A DNA stretch of 64,000 nt from Gracilaria domingensis (lineage: Eukaryota > Rhodophyta > Florideophyceae > Gracilariales > Gracilariaceae), in the NCBI GenBank assembly GCA_022539475.1, contig VCMS01000123.1, forward strand, positions 62,001 through 126,000. Reading direction: 5' to 3'. A program made the position numbers and the translations under genes. Below the pieces are notes generated by a model. The model did not search any database, had not been told where the DNA came from, and was given only the letters and a program-made list of their open reading frames with translations. Below are positions 32,313 through 41,889 of the stretch, one piece after another. Within the stretch, counting starts at the first letter, position 1. Every line of letters starts with the position of its first letter.

Positions 32313-33663
32313 CCCCATCGTCAAACATGGCGCAGGATGCGAAGAGTCCCCGGCATGCTTTACCCTCGACAACAACTTCATGGAAAAAGCAAAGCTTGTG
32401 CGCCATCGCTCCACTGCTTCGTGCGCAGGATCCATAGAGAGTTGGAGTGCGTGCGCAAGTCTTAACCTCGGGATGGAATGAGATTGCTGGCAGCACGTGC
32501 GGCAGGCTGGCTTGTTCCTATTGCAGCTTGTGTCCTAATGGTTGCATGTGGTTGCCGTCGATTCACTTCCCGCTGACGATTCGAGTCGCAGGACTGCGAC
32601 GAGGGCGTAGACGCCGTCAGAGGACCAAATACACAAGAACAGTGTATGGAACGGCAAAGTCCTCGTTCCTTCGCAACGCGAACAGGAGAGACCAAAGTCT
32701 TGCGAGATATATATGTGCATATGAATATGATAATTTCGACGATGGCGCAAATCTGTGCTTCCGGGGGCCAGCTTTCCAACTTGCATCCAAGAAGCTAGCG
32801 ATGGTGACGGAGAGAGCAAAATCTGCGTCCGAGATAAGCTCGTTTGAACGGAGATATTTTATCCAGATGGTACCCACGTCATACACGTGGGGATATGCGA
32901 TCCTGCACGAGCACCAACACGCAAATATGATTCTGAATTCGTAACTCCTCTGCCGGCGGACCTGCGCGAAGACGCATGTCGCTGCACATTCCCGGACAGC
33001 CACACTCCGCGATCGCTTCAGCGGTGGAACAAGATGTTCCACCGCTGAAGCCATCGCGTGAGTGTGACTGTCTCCAGCCGGTGAGTCTTGCGGACTAAAA
33101 TTGCTGGTACAAACGCATTTCCGCTCGTCGTGTTCGCAGTTGAGCATGCAATTAAAACATCCCGGCGCACTAGGCCTTTTTTGCGAACCAGACAAACAAA
33201 CCAGGACAACTGCGCACGGCAGCACAGCCAAAGTTTCAAATCCCTGACATTGCTGCTCCATGAGGCCATGAAACTGTTGCACAAGGCCCAAATGTTCAGT
33301 GTCAATAAACCAAACATTTTCACGAAGGATGAAAAGTACAAGCAAGCATTTATTGTATGAGAAACTGGTAAAAAATCTTTTCCGCATCTCTCAACTCAAC
33401 TTCGGTAGGCATAATGTTTTACTGTATGATACTTGCTTCAAATAGTTTCTCCACAAGTACACAAAGTAGATTAAAGATGCACTACAGATTCATTTCCTTT
33501 TCTACTCATGTTTATCGTAAGAGATGCAGACTCCAAATGTTGGAAGTGATGGACCGCGTCTTCATTGAGTGGGGACAAACATTTCCGTTAGAACTTCACC
33601 TGTATGGCAACAACTTGTCCGTACTCTATAAGAAGCAACACAAACCAATAAAGTAGATGAGAT
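32313..33663. other. Spacer, uncertain minus frame and hairpin
   Basis: 32617-33387 is open on the minus strand for 256 codons but has no domain or signal peptide, and overlaps a strong inverted repeat at 33008-33058; I do not call it. No other gene. Confidence 0.35.
33008..33058. repeat. 24-bp stem hairpin
   Basis: Arms 33008-33031 and 33035-33058 are complementary with a single mismatch around a 3-base loop; the inner 17 bp (GCTTCAGCGGTGGAACA) are perfect. Confidence 0.9.
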
Positions 33664-35133
33664 ATGTACAATGGTAACTCAGAAAACTCAGCTCACCCCT
33701 CAGCCCTGGTAGATAAGTTATCTCCCTGGGAGAATATCTCACAGCCGTTCATCGTACAAAAGGCGCCCAATGCTCTTAGCGGAGCTGCTCGATTCTGCAT
33801 TCCTATCTGCACATCAATGGATACTCCGATAATCGACTCCTACTCGTCCATCCCCGTCGCGCACTCCTCTGATGCTGCAGCTGCAGCTACTACTCCACCT
33901 CGCTTATCGATGCGTCCCAATCAATGGCACTCCGTTCTGAAGCGCCGGTCTTCGCATGTTCTTTTGCTTGTGACTGCCGTTGCAGCTCTTGCTTTTTTCA
34001 CGGTGGGCAAAAACAGCGTCCCCCGACTCTATTACAATCATATTGTGAGTGTAGACAGGTATTTCCGCTCTATCCCACACCTTCGAACCAACGTCAACGC
34101 CGTTAAGGTCCCATTTTTCCTGTCGAATGCGCTCACACCTATCCACTCAAATGCCAAACGGTTCGGTAGTGTAATCCCTCCACGCTTTTCCCCTCTGTTC
34201 CGCACTAGTGGCTCATGTGGTGGAGGAGATTTGGAAGACTTTTCCCTGGATGAATCGGTTAGAACTGGTCGCTGTGGCCGCGGGAAGCGATGCATAGCAC
34301 GACTTGTATTGGAGAAGGAAGGCAGTCAAGTAACCATCAAGGGTGGATACAACCTTATCTCTCGTGCAGAACCCAGAGAGGTCAATAGTGCCGAACAGAG
34401 TAAAAGTGCAGCTTTGTATCGGAGTGAGGCCATTACATGGGCTACAAAATTGCTCGTGAGAACTCAGGAGGCTTTGGCAGAGGTAAACTGTGCTGTCACG
34501 GCAGATCAGATCGCTGATTCCATTCTGGAAACCACGGATAGTGTGGCTCGATGCCCCATAACCAGCGATCCGCTCTGCTCTCAACTCATCACCATCCAGG
34601 TATGCTCGCTCAGCGCTCCTTCTTCCGAAACCGGGTCTCAGAAGCAATGCCGCAAGTTTCTAGAGTCTGGCGCTGAGGTCGAAAGCCTTGACTATCTCGA
34701 GAATTCTTCACCATGTGCTGAATACTTCATGGAAGATGAGGAAACCAAACTCTTGTTCATCTCTGCTCCCTTTTGCACTACGAAATGCCCTACATCTTCA
34801 TGTCCAGACACTGATCACGTTGTGTACGCACCGTTCGCGGTTCTGGGTCGTCCGACATTCAGCGTGAGTGACGAAGAGCGTTTGCGATTGGTTGGTTCCG
34901 CTTTCTCTATGGCCTACAAGAATCTAATCGGTAATGATATCCGTTCCTGCGATAATTTGCCATACACATCAGTCATGGCAGGAACTACTGAATACATGGT
35001 TTACACACCGAAGGAGACAACGGCTGCATTGGAAGCGTTCAGTGAGCAAGGAGTTGAAATCACTTCTGTAGTGTACAAAACAGCCCCAACGCTAGATGCA
35101 CTTCTTTCTACGAGCTGTGATTCGACCGCGTAG
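33664..35133 (+). CDS. Single-span membrane protein with large Cys-containing ectodomain
   Basis: 489 residues from ATG 33664; later ATGs at residues 52 (MDTPII) and 82 (MRPNQW) are alternatives. A Ser/Ala/Pro-rich N-terminus precedes a hydrophobic span at about 98-115 (HVLLLVTAVAALAFFTVG), giving a type II topology. The remaining 370 residues contain paired Cys (CGGGD, CGRGKRC, CPITSDPLC, CTTKCPTSSCPD, CDNLP) and resemble a secreted or lumenal domain. No family recognised. The stop codon TAG is followed without a gap by a perfect hairpin. Confidence 0.75.
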   Translation: MYNGNSENSAHPSALVDKLSPWENISQPFIVQKAPNALSGAARFCIPICTSMDTPIIDSYSSIPVAHSSDAAAAATTPPRLSMRPNQWHSVLKRRSSHVLLLVTAVAALAFFTVGKNSVPRLYYNHIVSVDRYFRSIPHLRTNVNAVKVPFFLSNALTPIHSNAKRFGSVIPPRFSPLFRTSGSCGGGDLEDFSLDESVRTGRCGRGKRCIARLVLEKEGSQVTIKGGYNLISRAEPREVNSAEQSKSAALYRSEAITWATKLLVRTQEALAEVNCAVTADQIADSILETTDSVARCPITSDPLCSQLITIQVCSLSAPSSETGSQKQCRKFLESGAEVESLDYLENSSPCAEYFMEDEETKLLFISAPFCTTKCPTSSCPDTDHVVYAPFAVLGRPTFSVSDEERLRLVGSAFSMAYKNLIGNDIRSCDNLPYTSVMAGTTEYMVYTPKETTAALEAFSEQGVEITSVVYKTAPTLDALLSTSCDSTA

Positions 35134-35159
35134 TGATGTCCTCAGAGCGGAGGACATCA
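35134..35159 (+). terminator. Hairpin directly after the stop codon
   Basis: TGATGTCCTC / GAGGACATCA, a perfect 10-bp stem with 6-base loop beginning one base after TAG (35131-35133). Possible 3'-end or translation-termination structure. Confidence 0.5.
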
Positions 35160-35237
35160 TTAAGCTGAGTGTAGTATGTGATGCAAGACGCGGGTTGAGT
35201 AAGATAATATTCATCTTACACGAGGGAGAGATCAGCG

Positions 35238-35261
35238 TTTTGAGAAGCAAGCTTCTCAAAA
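35238..35261. repeat. Palindrome followed by A-run
   Basis: TTTTGAGAAGC / GCTTCTCAAAA around AA, 11-bp arms; on the minus strand it would be preceded by U-rich sequence. Confidence 0.55.
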
Positions 35262-36075
35262 AAAAGTCGCAAAGCTCTTATAGTTCTTTATTTTTCCCCA
35301 ACGTAAAGGCCTTACTTCAAGCCGGAGTACTCAATTTCAATGAAACAATCCAATGAATAAGTAAACTTAAAGGCAATACGAAACCGTATTAAGACATTAA
35401 AAAAAACAAAGAAATGTTATTTGTTCCAAAGTTTTGAATTATTGTTATAGTTAATTACAAAAAGCAGAATTCCGTCTCCGCTGCGGAGATAGAATCCTTA
35501 TGAGTTTAGGAAACCACAGAAAAATTTTAATTTACAAGCCCTTTATTCATTCATTTTAAAGAATTCTGCACGCTTTAAGCACAAATATTTGGTTCAAAAT
35601 TAGATTTGACTCAAGAAAGACAAGGTCTTACTGTAGAACGAGGGTTTTAAAATTTTTGTTTGGTTTAAACATTCAATTTAAGAAACATTAAAGTTATACT
35701 GATACTAAGCGATATATTTTTTAGATAAGAAGAAATTACCAATTTGATTAATGCAGTATACGAGCCATGCACTTCTAAAGCGCATATAAGTCTTTTCGTC
35801 AAGCGCTGTTACAAAGATAGATTTCTACGAACTTTTAGAACGTTTTCAAATATTTACCGTTTTTCTGTGATGTTTACTCTTTTAGATGATAAGCCGTTTT
35901 GGAAGTGTTTTGAACTGCCAATTGAAAGACACATTACTAGTACATTCATTGAGTGAATTTGGTTCTGACTTGTTCTTCACCTCCAGATGTAATGCATACG
36001 ATGCATTTTTTTCACTCAATTTTAATTTGCTGGAGAAATGCTGATCCAAATGAAGCTGTGTCTCCAAAATCAAAC

Positions 36076-36106
36076 AAAAATGCGCCGTGTGACACGGCCC
36101 ATTTTT
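36076..36106. repeat. Near-perfect palindrome around GCGCCGTGT
   Basis: 15-bp arms AAAAATGCGCCGTGT and complement with one mismatch and a central G; same core as 21744-21772. Confidence 0.75.
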
Positions 36107-36300
36107 TTAAAAAACAATATATCAATTTGAGTATGTTATTGAAACAAATGGATGCTTTCTATATATAAGCGGGAAGGTTTTGCTCATGCTCCAAAAATCT
36201 TGGAGATCACCAGAAACATAGTTTTAACTTCTGTATTGAAAGAATTTGCTCTAAGTAGCTCTAAATATTGATCTAATTTCTAGTTTCCCAGTGTGTAAGA

Positions 36301-36321
36301 GCAAAGCTCTAAGAGCTTTGC
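36301..36321. repeat. Perfect palindrome GCAAAGCTCT
   Basis: 10-bp arms with a central A. Its half-site also occurs at 35265 and, inverted, at 22307. Confidence 0.7.
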
Positions 36322-37087
36322 GATCAGAATGCCCTGGCCCTGTACACGTGTAAACGTTTGCATTTCGTAAGAGCTGTTGTGGAACATGATTTAAAATTAT
36401 GTCTTTATTGAATTTGGGGTGATATATCTACAGTAGTATGTAATGTTGCTATTTTGCTAAGGAAAAATGTGTTGGAGATAAGTGTTGGTTTCTGTCAGTT
36501 TTAATTGTTGTCTACAGTGCTAGTACTAATTATTTTAGTGCAGTATATTTACTTTATTTAGTTAAAGTCTATATAAACTGTTTTGCGGGGGCGCTCTTCC
36601 CTCTCTCTCGCCTTCTCCGCCCAAGTGCGGACTGGCAAGAGCGCCAAGAAGAGCCTCCCCAGCATTAGCACTCTTTCCTGAAATTCAGGTTTGTCCGTAG
36701 AATATTCTGAAAGTCCCAAATTAATTCCAAAACCAAAAAACAACAGTTAGTTCTAAAAATATTTAAAAACAAAATATTTAAAACACTCTAGATTGCTACA
36801 ATTTGGTAGCATCGCCTTTCAGTAATAACCTTTTCTTACAGTGACCTCTCCTACTGACAGTAAGTCTGGAAACGTAGCCAGTGTGACAAAGTTGTCAGCG
36901 TGGACAGCAAGGACAAAGAAACCGCCAATAAGAGAATGCCAATTGTAACAAGTTATTCACCGGATCGTGCCGAGAAGACACCTGTTGAACCAGCCACTAA
37001 GAACACGTGGGCAACAGAACTTTAATCACAGGTCACACGGAAGAATAATATTATTACCTGAAACCCCTGAAGCGATGGAAAGAATGA

Positions 37088-37720
37088 AAACAAGAGGAAG
37101 GAGAACAAGCCATTCTGCGCGTCGCAAAACTCATTCTCGGAGAGTTTCCAGAAACCCTGTCCAAGCACTGTGTTCACTGCAGGGGTCTCGAAGGATCTTG
37201 CCTCTGTGACCATGGCTGCCCTCCCAAGGAGTCTACAGAGTGCTCGGCCGCAGGCCACTGCAAGCATTGCAAAGGCATTGAGTCTGGGGCGTGTTCGTGG
37301 GAACTTGACTGCCCCCGAGGACAGACCGCCAAGTGCTTTGTCGTTCACACTTCAGTGACCTGTGATGCATGCAGAGCGATAGGACTCAGGAGTTCGCGCT
37401 TCAAGTGTGAGGAGTGCTTTAATTATGATCTATGCGAAAGGTGTTACAGTGAAGATAGTCACGAGTTGACGCATTCCTTCTCCAAGATTGAGCGTGTGGG
37501 TTCAAATCTCATCCATCTCCCTCCTCGTCAACAAAAGGTTGTTTTGGAACCTGAAGTAGAAGATGTGACTGAGCCGAATGCGAATCTGCCATTACGTTTA
37601 CCGACCACGCGGGCACAAGCCGATTCGAAACAAGCGAATGCGGCAGCCAGCGCCAGCGAGAAGCGTGCGGTAACATTTGTGGATGAAGGACTACTTGAAG
37701 GAAAGTGGTGTGAGTTATAG
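37088..37720 (+). CDS. Cys-rich protein with ZZ-type zinc finger (start not defined)
   Basis: The frame is open from just after a stop at 37085-37087 to TAG 37718-37720. No ATG opens it before the Cys-rich part, so an upstream exon or start is missing. Order: LSKHCVHCRG, CLCDHGCPPK, HCKHCKGIESGAC, then a ZZ finger with CDACR, FKCEECFNYDLCERC and HELTHSF at about 90-135. ZZ fingers bind two zinc ions and often read histone or N-degron tails. The frame ends at EGKWCEL, overlapping a second frame that carries a SAP-like region, so the two probably formed one gene (37088-38111) broken by an indel or joined by splicing. Confidence 0.6.
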   Translation, partial: KQEEGEQAILRVAKLILGEFPETLSKHCVHCRGLEGSCLCDHGCPPKESTECSAAGHCKHCKGIESGACSWELDCPRGQTAKCFVVHTSVTCDACRAIGLRSSRFKCEECFNYDLCERCYSEDSHELTHSFSKIERVGSNLIHLPPRQQKVVLEPEVEDVTEPNANLPLRLPTTRAQADSKQANAAASASEKRAVTFVDEGLLEGKWCEL

Positions 37721-38111
37721 GGGAGTCCGGGAGAGAGAAGAGCTGTTGAAGCTTGTATGGGAAACGCAGGTGGAATCTATGGGTGCAGCTGAACTGGACG
37801 CTTTCATCAACGAACATGGTCTCAGCTGTGGCACAGGTCGCAGTGCGAGCGCAAGAAGAAAAGCGGCCGTAGCCGCTTCTGACGTGATTCACCGCGAAAA
37901 TGGTTTTGCGCAAGCTGACGATGCGTTTTGCAATGGGGAGGTTGTACAGCTACATGGCTTGAAGAAGAAGAGCATGAACGGAATGCTTGCGGCAGTGGTA
38001 CGCAGTGAGCTCGAAAATGGGAGACTTCAAGCGCAGCTTGTCGATGACGCAAATCATCGGTGCAATATGCTGGCGAAGAGCTTGCGAGCTGCTGCTCAAG
38101 ATTTGGATTGA
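37683..38111 (+). CDS. SAP-like helical C-terminal part
   Basis: Open from ATG 37683, overlapping the end of the ZZ frame in another frame. MKDYLKESGVSYRGVRE...LLKLV matches the helix-extended-helix pattern of SAP/ARMET-type modules (Leu, Gly, Arg-Gly, hydrophobic Leu pair). ELDAFINEHGLSCGTGR...AAV looks like a second, weaker copy. The last 50 residues are helical with charged heptads. SAP modules bind DNA or serve as protein adaptors. Whether it is a separate protein or the continuation of the ZZ protein cannot be settled by eye. Confidence 0.5.
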   Translation: MKDYLKESGVSYRGVREREELLKLVWETQVESMGAAELDAFINEHGLSCGTGRSASARRKAAVAASDVIHRENGFAQADDAFCNGEVVQLHGLKKKSMNGMLAAVVRSELENGRLQAQLVDDANHRCNMLAKSLRAAAQDLD

Positions 38112-38945
38112 TTGCAGTACCGATAGAGCCTGGTGGGCAACGAGGAAACGCGGTCCACGTCAAAACGGGATGAATATTTTAGATGTTTTTACTTGATTTG
38201 AGAATAACAGTTTTAACGAGAAAAATGAAAACCATCGCAAATGAATAAGTCTTTTTCCAAAACGTTCGCCACATTTCAAAGATGCATTACTTCAAAGAAG
38301 GGATCGGAGATGCCTCGCGTGGCAACGAGACACGTCTGCCACGCATGGACATTTCGACACATGTGCGAAAGTGAGCTAACATTTTTCTGACACATGGTCA
38401 TATGTGTGCTGTGTTGGAAAATCATGATTGGCTTCTTGAAGCAATCATTTCGCACGCGGAGCGCGCCGCAAGTGCGCTGCGCATGCGCCATGCGAGTCGC
38501 GCAGCTGCTGTGCGTTGGCCAGTTGCCAGCGCGTGAACGCCTGGCAGGCGCTGCTGGCGCGCGCCACGAACGTCATTCTCGTTCTTTCAAAGCTTTTGTG
38601 CCTTCCTACAGAAAGTACAGCTGTCACACGAATGTCCAGCAATGGCGCGCGACGCGCGCTGGCCGATGGCCTCCGCTGGCAGCCCTCCTTGTTGCCCCCC
38701 TTCTGAACCGAGTGTCCATTCCTGTCTCTCCCCATGTGCACATGCCATCCTGTCCCAGTCTTTGTCCTTTAACCGCAAATCATCAATGCATCTTCTACGA
38801 CATCTTCTTCGTCACAGAACAACTAGTGATCCCGTTGATAAGCTTGTCAAATGCGCATCTGCTTTCGTCCTTGCTCGCATTTCCAATGCAGCTCTACACT
38901 TTTGGCGCCACAGCGCCCACTGATTCAGCTCTCGAGCAGCTCATG
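38112..38945. other. 5' region of the Cys-rich gene
   Basis: The frame of the next gene is open through here from 38394, but its composition (many Arg/Ala/Cys, no domain) and the TATA box at 38946 argue it is promoter DNA rather than coding. Confidence 0.4.
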
Positions 38946-38953
38946 TATTTAAG
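38946..38953 (+). promoter_or_regulatory. TATA-like box
   Basis: TATTTAAG 72 bases before ATG 39018. Confidence 0.5.
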
Positions 38954-39017
38954 AGACACCAGCGTCGTCAACAGCATGCGCTTCACGTCTCAACTCTCGC
39001 ATCCAGCGCATCCCAAC

Positions 39018-40199
39018 ATGTCTTTCTCCCGTCTTGCCCTCATTTTCGCCCTCTTCTTCTGTGGCGCGCTAGCCGTCCCTCCTTGCGAAACAGGGTACCA
39101 TCTGTATGCCGATGGACGCTGCGTCAAGTGTTCACCAGGATTTCGTGATGCCGGCTATGCTTGTCAACCGTGTAATGCTGGCACATATCAGCCGGAAGCC
39201 GGTCAAGCCGAATGCCTTCCCTGTCCTCCAAACACAGACTCGCTCGACGAAGCAACAGAGTGCATCTCCTGTCCAGAAGGACAAGCGCTCTTGCTGACGA
39301 ATGAGTGTGGAACGTGTCCACCCGGCAAATACCTCGGCTTCCATTCCTGTGACCCATGTTCATCGGGATTCTTCAAAGCGGGAGAAGGGTTTGGTCCATG
39401 TTTGCCTTGCCCGAGAAATTCGCACTCTCTGCCTGCCGCCGCCGAATGCATTGCTTGTCCTGAGGGCCAGACGATAATGGAAGATGGATCCTGTGCCCAG
39501 TGCCCCGCTGGGACTTTCTATTCATCGTATGATTTCAGGTGCGAAGATTGTCCCACAAACACATACACGGACTCTCCAAATATCATGTTAGGGTGTTTCA
39601 CGTGTGGTGGCAACTCGTTTTCCCCGCCAGGTTCGGCGGAATGTGTGGACTGTCCCGCTGGGAAGGTGTTTATCGAAAGTTCGAACAGTTGTGAAAGTTG
39701 TGAGCCAGGGCAGCGCTACGACCAGAATGCTCAAATTTGTGATGAATGCAGTTACAACCGGTTTACCGTGTATGAAAATGAGCCGATCTGCAGGCATTGC
39801 ATGCATGGAACCTTTTCCCGACCCGGGTCGACGATGTGCTTCCCATGTCCGTGGGGACAGGTTTATCTTGCTGAGACGGATGCGTGTGGAGAATGTCCGA
39901 TTGGTGAATACGATAGCCACGCCGCACGCTGTTATTCGAGCAACTACTACTACTACGACACACCGATGTCCGAGCCGGTCGAGCTGCCCATTTCTTCGCC
40001 GGAGCCATTCGAGGGAGTGTTTGCCTCTCCGGAGTTATTCGAGGAGCCTAATTCCATTGTCTCCGCCGACCCGACTTGGGAGCTTCCAGGAGAGCCAGAA
40101 CCTTGGGCAATGCCTAGTGCATCACCCGCACCGATTGAGAATCGCGTTGAATCGGAATACGAAGAGGAACTAACTTTTGACTTTGCCGATGAGCAATAG
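39018..40199 (+). CDS. Secreted GCC2/GCC3 (ephrin-receptor-like) Cys-rich repeat protein
   Basis: The start at 39018 is chosen because it begins a signal peptide (MSFSRLALIFALFFCGALA) after the TATA box; the frame is open 208 codons further upstream. 393 residues. About residues 22-305 consist of seven or so repeats of roughly 45 residues with the pattern CP.G.......C..C..G.......A.C..CP, as in GCC2_GCC3/Ephrin_rec_like and TNFR-type modules. The C-terminal 75 residues are acidic, Pro/Ser/Glu-rich, with a Tyr run (SSNYYYYD) and repeated SSPEPFE-like units. No membrane anchor is visible, so it is probably secreted or wall-associated. Such proteins bind ligands or matrix. Confidence 0.85.
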   Translation: MSFSRLALIFALFFCGALAVPPCETGYHLYADGRCVKCSPGFRDAGYACQPCNAGTYQPEAGQAECLPCPPNTDSLDEATECISCPEGQALLLTNECGTCPPGKYLGFHSCDPCSSGFFKAGEGFGPCLPCPRNSHSLPAAAECIACPEGQTIMEDGSCAQCPAGTFYSSYDFRCEDCPTNTYTDSPNIMLGCFTCGGNSFSPPGSAECVDCPAGKVFIESSNSCESCEPGQRYDQNAQICDECSYNRFTVYENEPICRHCMHGTFSRPGSTMCFPCPWGQVYLAETDACGECPIGEYDSHAARCYSSNYYYYDTPMSEPVELPISSPEPFEGVFASPELFEEPNSIVSADPTWELPGEPEPWAMPSASPAPIENRVESEYEEELTFDFADEQ

Positions 40200-41034
40200 G
40201 TATTTTATGAGTCGTTTTTTTTGAAAACAAGAACTGCAATTTTGCAGCGCAATTGGTACCAATTTTTGCATTCTTCTTTTGCCTGAAAAACTGTCATTTT
40301 CGCCAAGTTTCTTTACAAATACCTCTCGTTTGTCAACTCGCTCGGAGCAGGGCTCCCACAACGCAGCAAAACTTCATCAATTCTGACCCGAACCAATTCT
40401 ATTTGTATCTTGGGAATTTTCCTTTGCTGCAGAATACAAGTTCGAAATGTTGGCGTGAACTGAAAATTGCTCAAACTTTGCCGGAAAAAAAAGTAAACTA
40501 TTTGCTTTGAGTTTGGCCCCTTGAGTTTTACGATTCCTTTTCCGTAAGTTCGACAGGTGTCTGGCCGGACACTTTTGTAAAATCGACGATTATCCAAATG
40601 TGCACAAATCTTTTTCAAACCTCTTTACGATCAGGAGTTCAGTTACATGTAGGAGAGTACTAAGATTGCCACTGGCTGCAGATTTGGCAACGTTGTGACT
40701 TGTCCATTGGGACAAGTGTACGCCCCCACTACGCACGGCGAGCGGTGCGGCGAGCCCGCCGCCACGCGCGCGCCACGCGCTGACGCCGCTACCGCGGAGG
40801 CGCGGCGCCGTATTGTTCGGGTTTGGCGCTCAGCGAATCGCCAGCGGCGGCCACCCGCCGCGTGTCTCGCACGCGCACGGCGCCGCGTAGCGTGCGCGTG
40901 TGCCGCGCGCGCACGCCCTTGCGCACGTCAGCAACGTGTGGCGCCCGCGATGTTTGTCAAGCGCCAGTTGCGAAACCGTACAACGCGCGGACGGCGTCGC
41001 TCTTTCTCCCGCGTTGCTCACATCAATTCAATCT
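40200..41034. other. Spacer turning GC-rich
   Basis: Up to about 40700 nothing coding. From 40720 the GC content rises sharply and all frames open up, which marks the start of the solenoid-gene cluster; no domain is readable until 41035. Confidence 0.4.
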
Positions 41035-41290
41035 GAGGCAGCTGCTGGAGGATGGCGCCAGCGGAGTGGCGCCGGACGCGCGGCGCGCATGCGAGCTGTA
41101 CCAACGGGCGGTGGATGAGGGGGGCCATGTGAGTGCCATGTACAATCTGGGGCTGTTGCTGCTGAGTGGCGCGTGGGGAGTGGGCCAGACGCGGTGCGCC
41201 CGCGCGCGCTGTGGGAAGGGGCGGTGGGTGAGGCCTGTCGGTGCGATGGCAGGTCTGAATAAGTTGGCGAGCGATGGCGCAGAATAAATG
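41035..41290 (+). pseudogene. Sel1-like repeat fragment
   Basis: Reads LLEDGASGVAPDARRACELY then QRAVDEGGHVSAMYNLGLLL and LSGAWGV, the helix pair pattern of a Sel1 (TPR-like) repeat. The next unit continues in a different frame (ALWEGAVGEA) and stops, so the copy is broken. Neither a start nor other units are preserved. Sel1 proteins are adaptors. Confidence 0.65.
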
Positions 41291-41829
41291 GGCCAACAGA
41301 TGGCGGCGGCGCGCTGTGAGTGACAGTGTGTGGTCGGCGACGGTGAGGGTAAATGACACAAAGCGCAGGGAGCGTTGCGGGCGTTGACAGTGTTGGAACG
41401 CTTTGAGAGCGTGGCCCGATGGCCTTGCGCTTGCACTGGCAGTGACCATGGCTCGAGCACTGCGTGTAAGGGCTGAGGTGGCGGCACACTTGAAGTTCGT
41501 TGCTGCGCGGCCTCAGCGTGTGCGAATTATTCGAATTGTTGCCGTTTGCGGCCACGGCGCGTGGCAATTGGGAGCAGCTGGGCGTGAGCGCATTGCGTGA
41601 GGCGGAGCTGCTCGGCGCTCAAGGCACAGAGTGGCTGCGGGCAGTGCGACGCGTTGGTGCGAAACAACGCTTGTTGCATTTGGGCCAGGCAAAAACCGGT
41701 GCGATGACGAGCGAGAAGGCGATTTTGGTTCGGGCCGTGGCTGTTGTACCTTCTCGAAAACACACGCAATGGGGCGGGTGAGCGGCAGAGCGCGGGTGCG
41801 TGTGAGGAGGTCGTGGGAATAACGATGGG
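41291..41829. other. GC-rich sequence before the ankyrin gene
   Basis: A frame at 41500-41781 has helical composition (LREAELLGAQGTEWLRAVRR) but no family. It may be another solenoid-gene remnant. Confidence 0.3.
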
Positions 41830-41836
41830 TATAAAA
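41830..41836 (+). promoter_or_regulatory. TATA box of the large ankyrin gene
   Basis: TATAAAA 54 bases before the ATG at 41890; a near-consensus box in GC-rich surroundings. Confidence 0.7.
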
Positions 41837-41889
41837 CCGCGCGCCCTGGGTTCGCGGCGGCGCGAGGCGCGGCGGCGGCGGCGGCAGCG

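Larger units (their letters stand above)
35262..36900. other. AT-rich intergenic region
   Basis: Mostly A/T-rich without coding frames above 71 codons. It includes palindromes at 36076-36106 and 36301-36321. Could be a decayed element. Confidence 0.4.

Noticed and set aside
32617-33387. 256-codon minus-strand ORF
   Set aside because: No domain, no signal peptide, and it runs through a 24-bp hairpin and promoter-like sequence. It could be real, but nothing supports it.
38394-39017. Extending the GCC2/GCC3-type protein to the first ATG of the frame
   Set aside because: That would place a signal peptide at residue 209 and translate across the TATA box; the added part has no domain.
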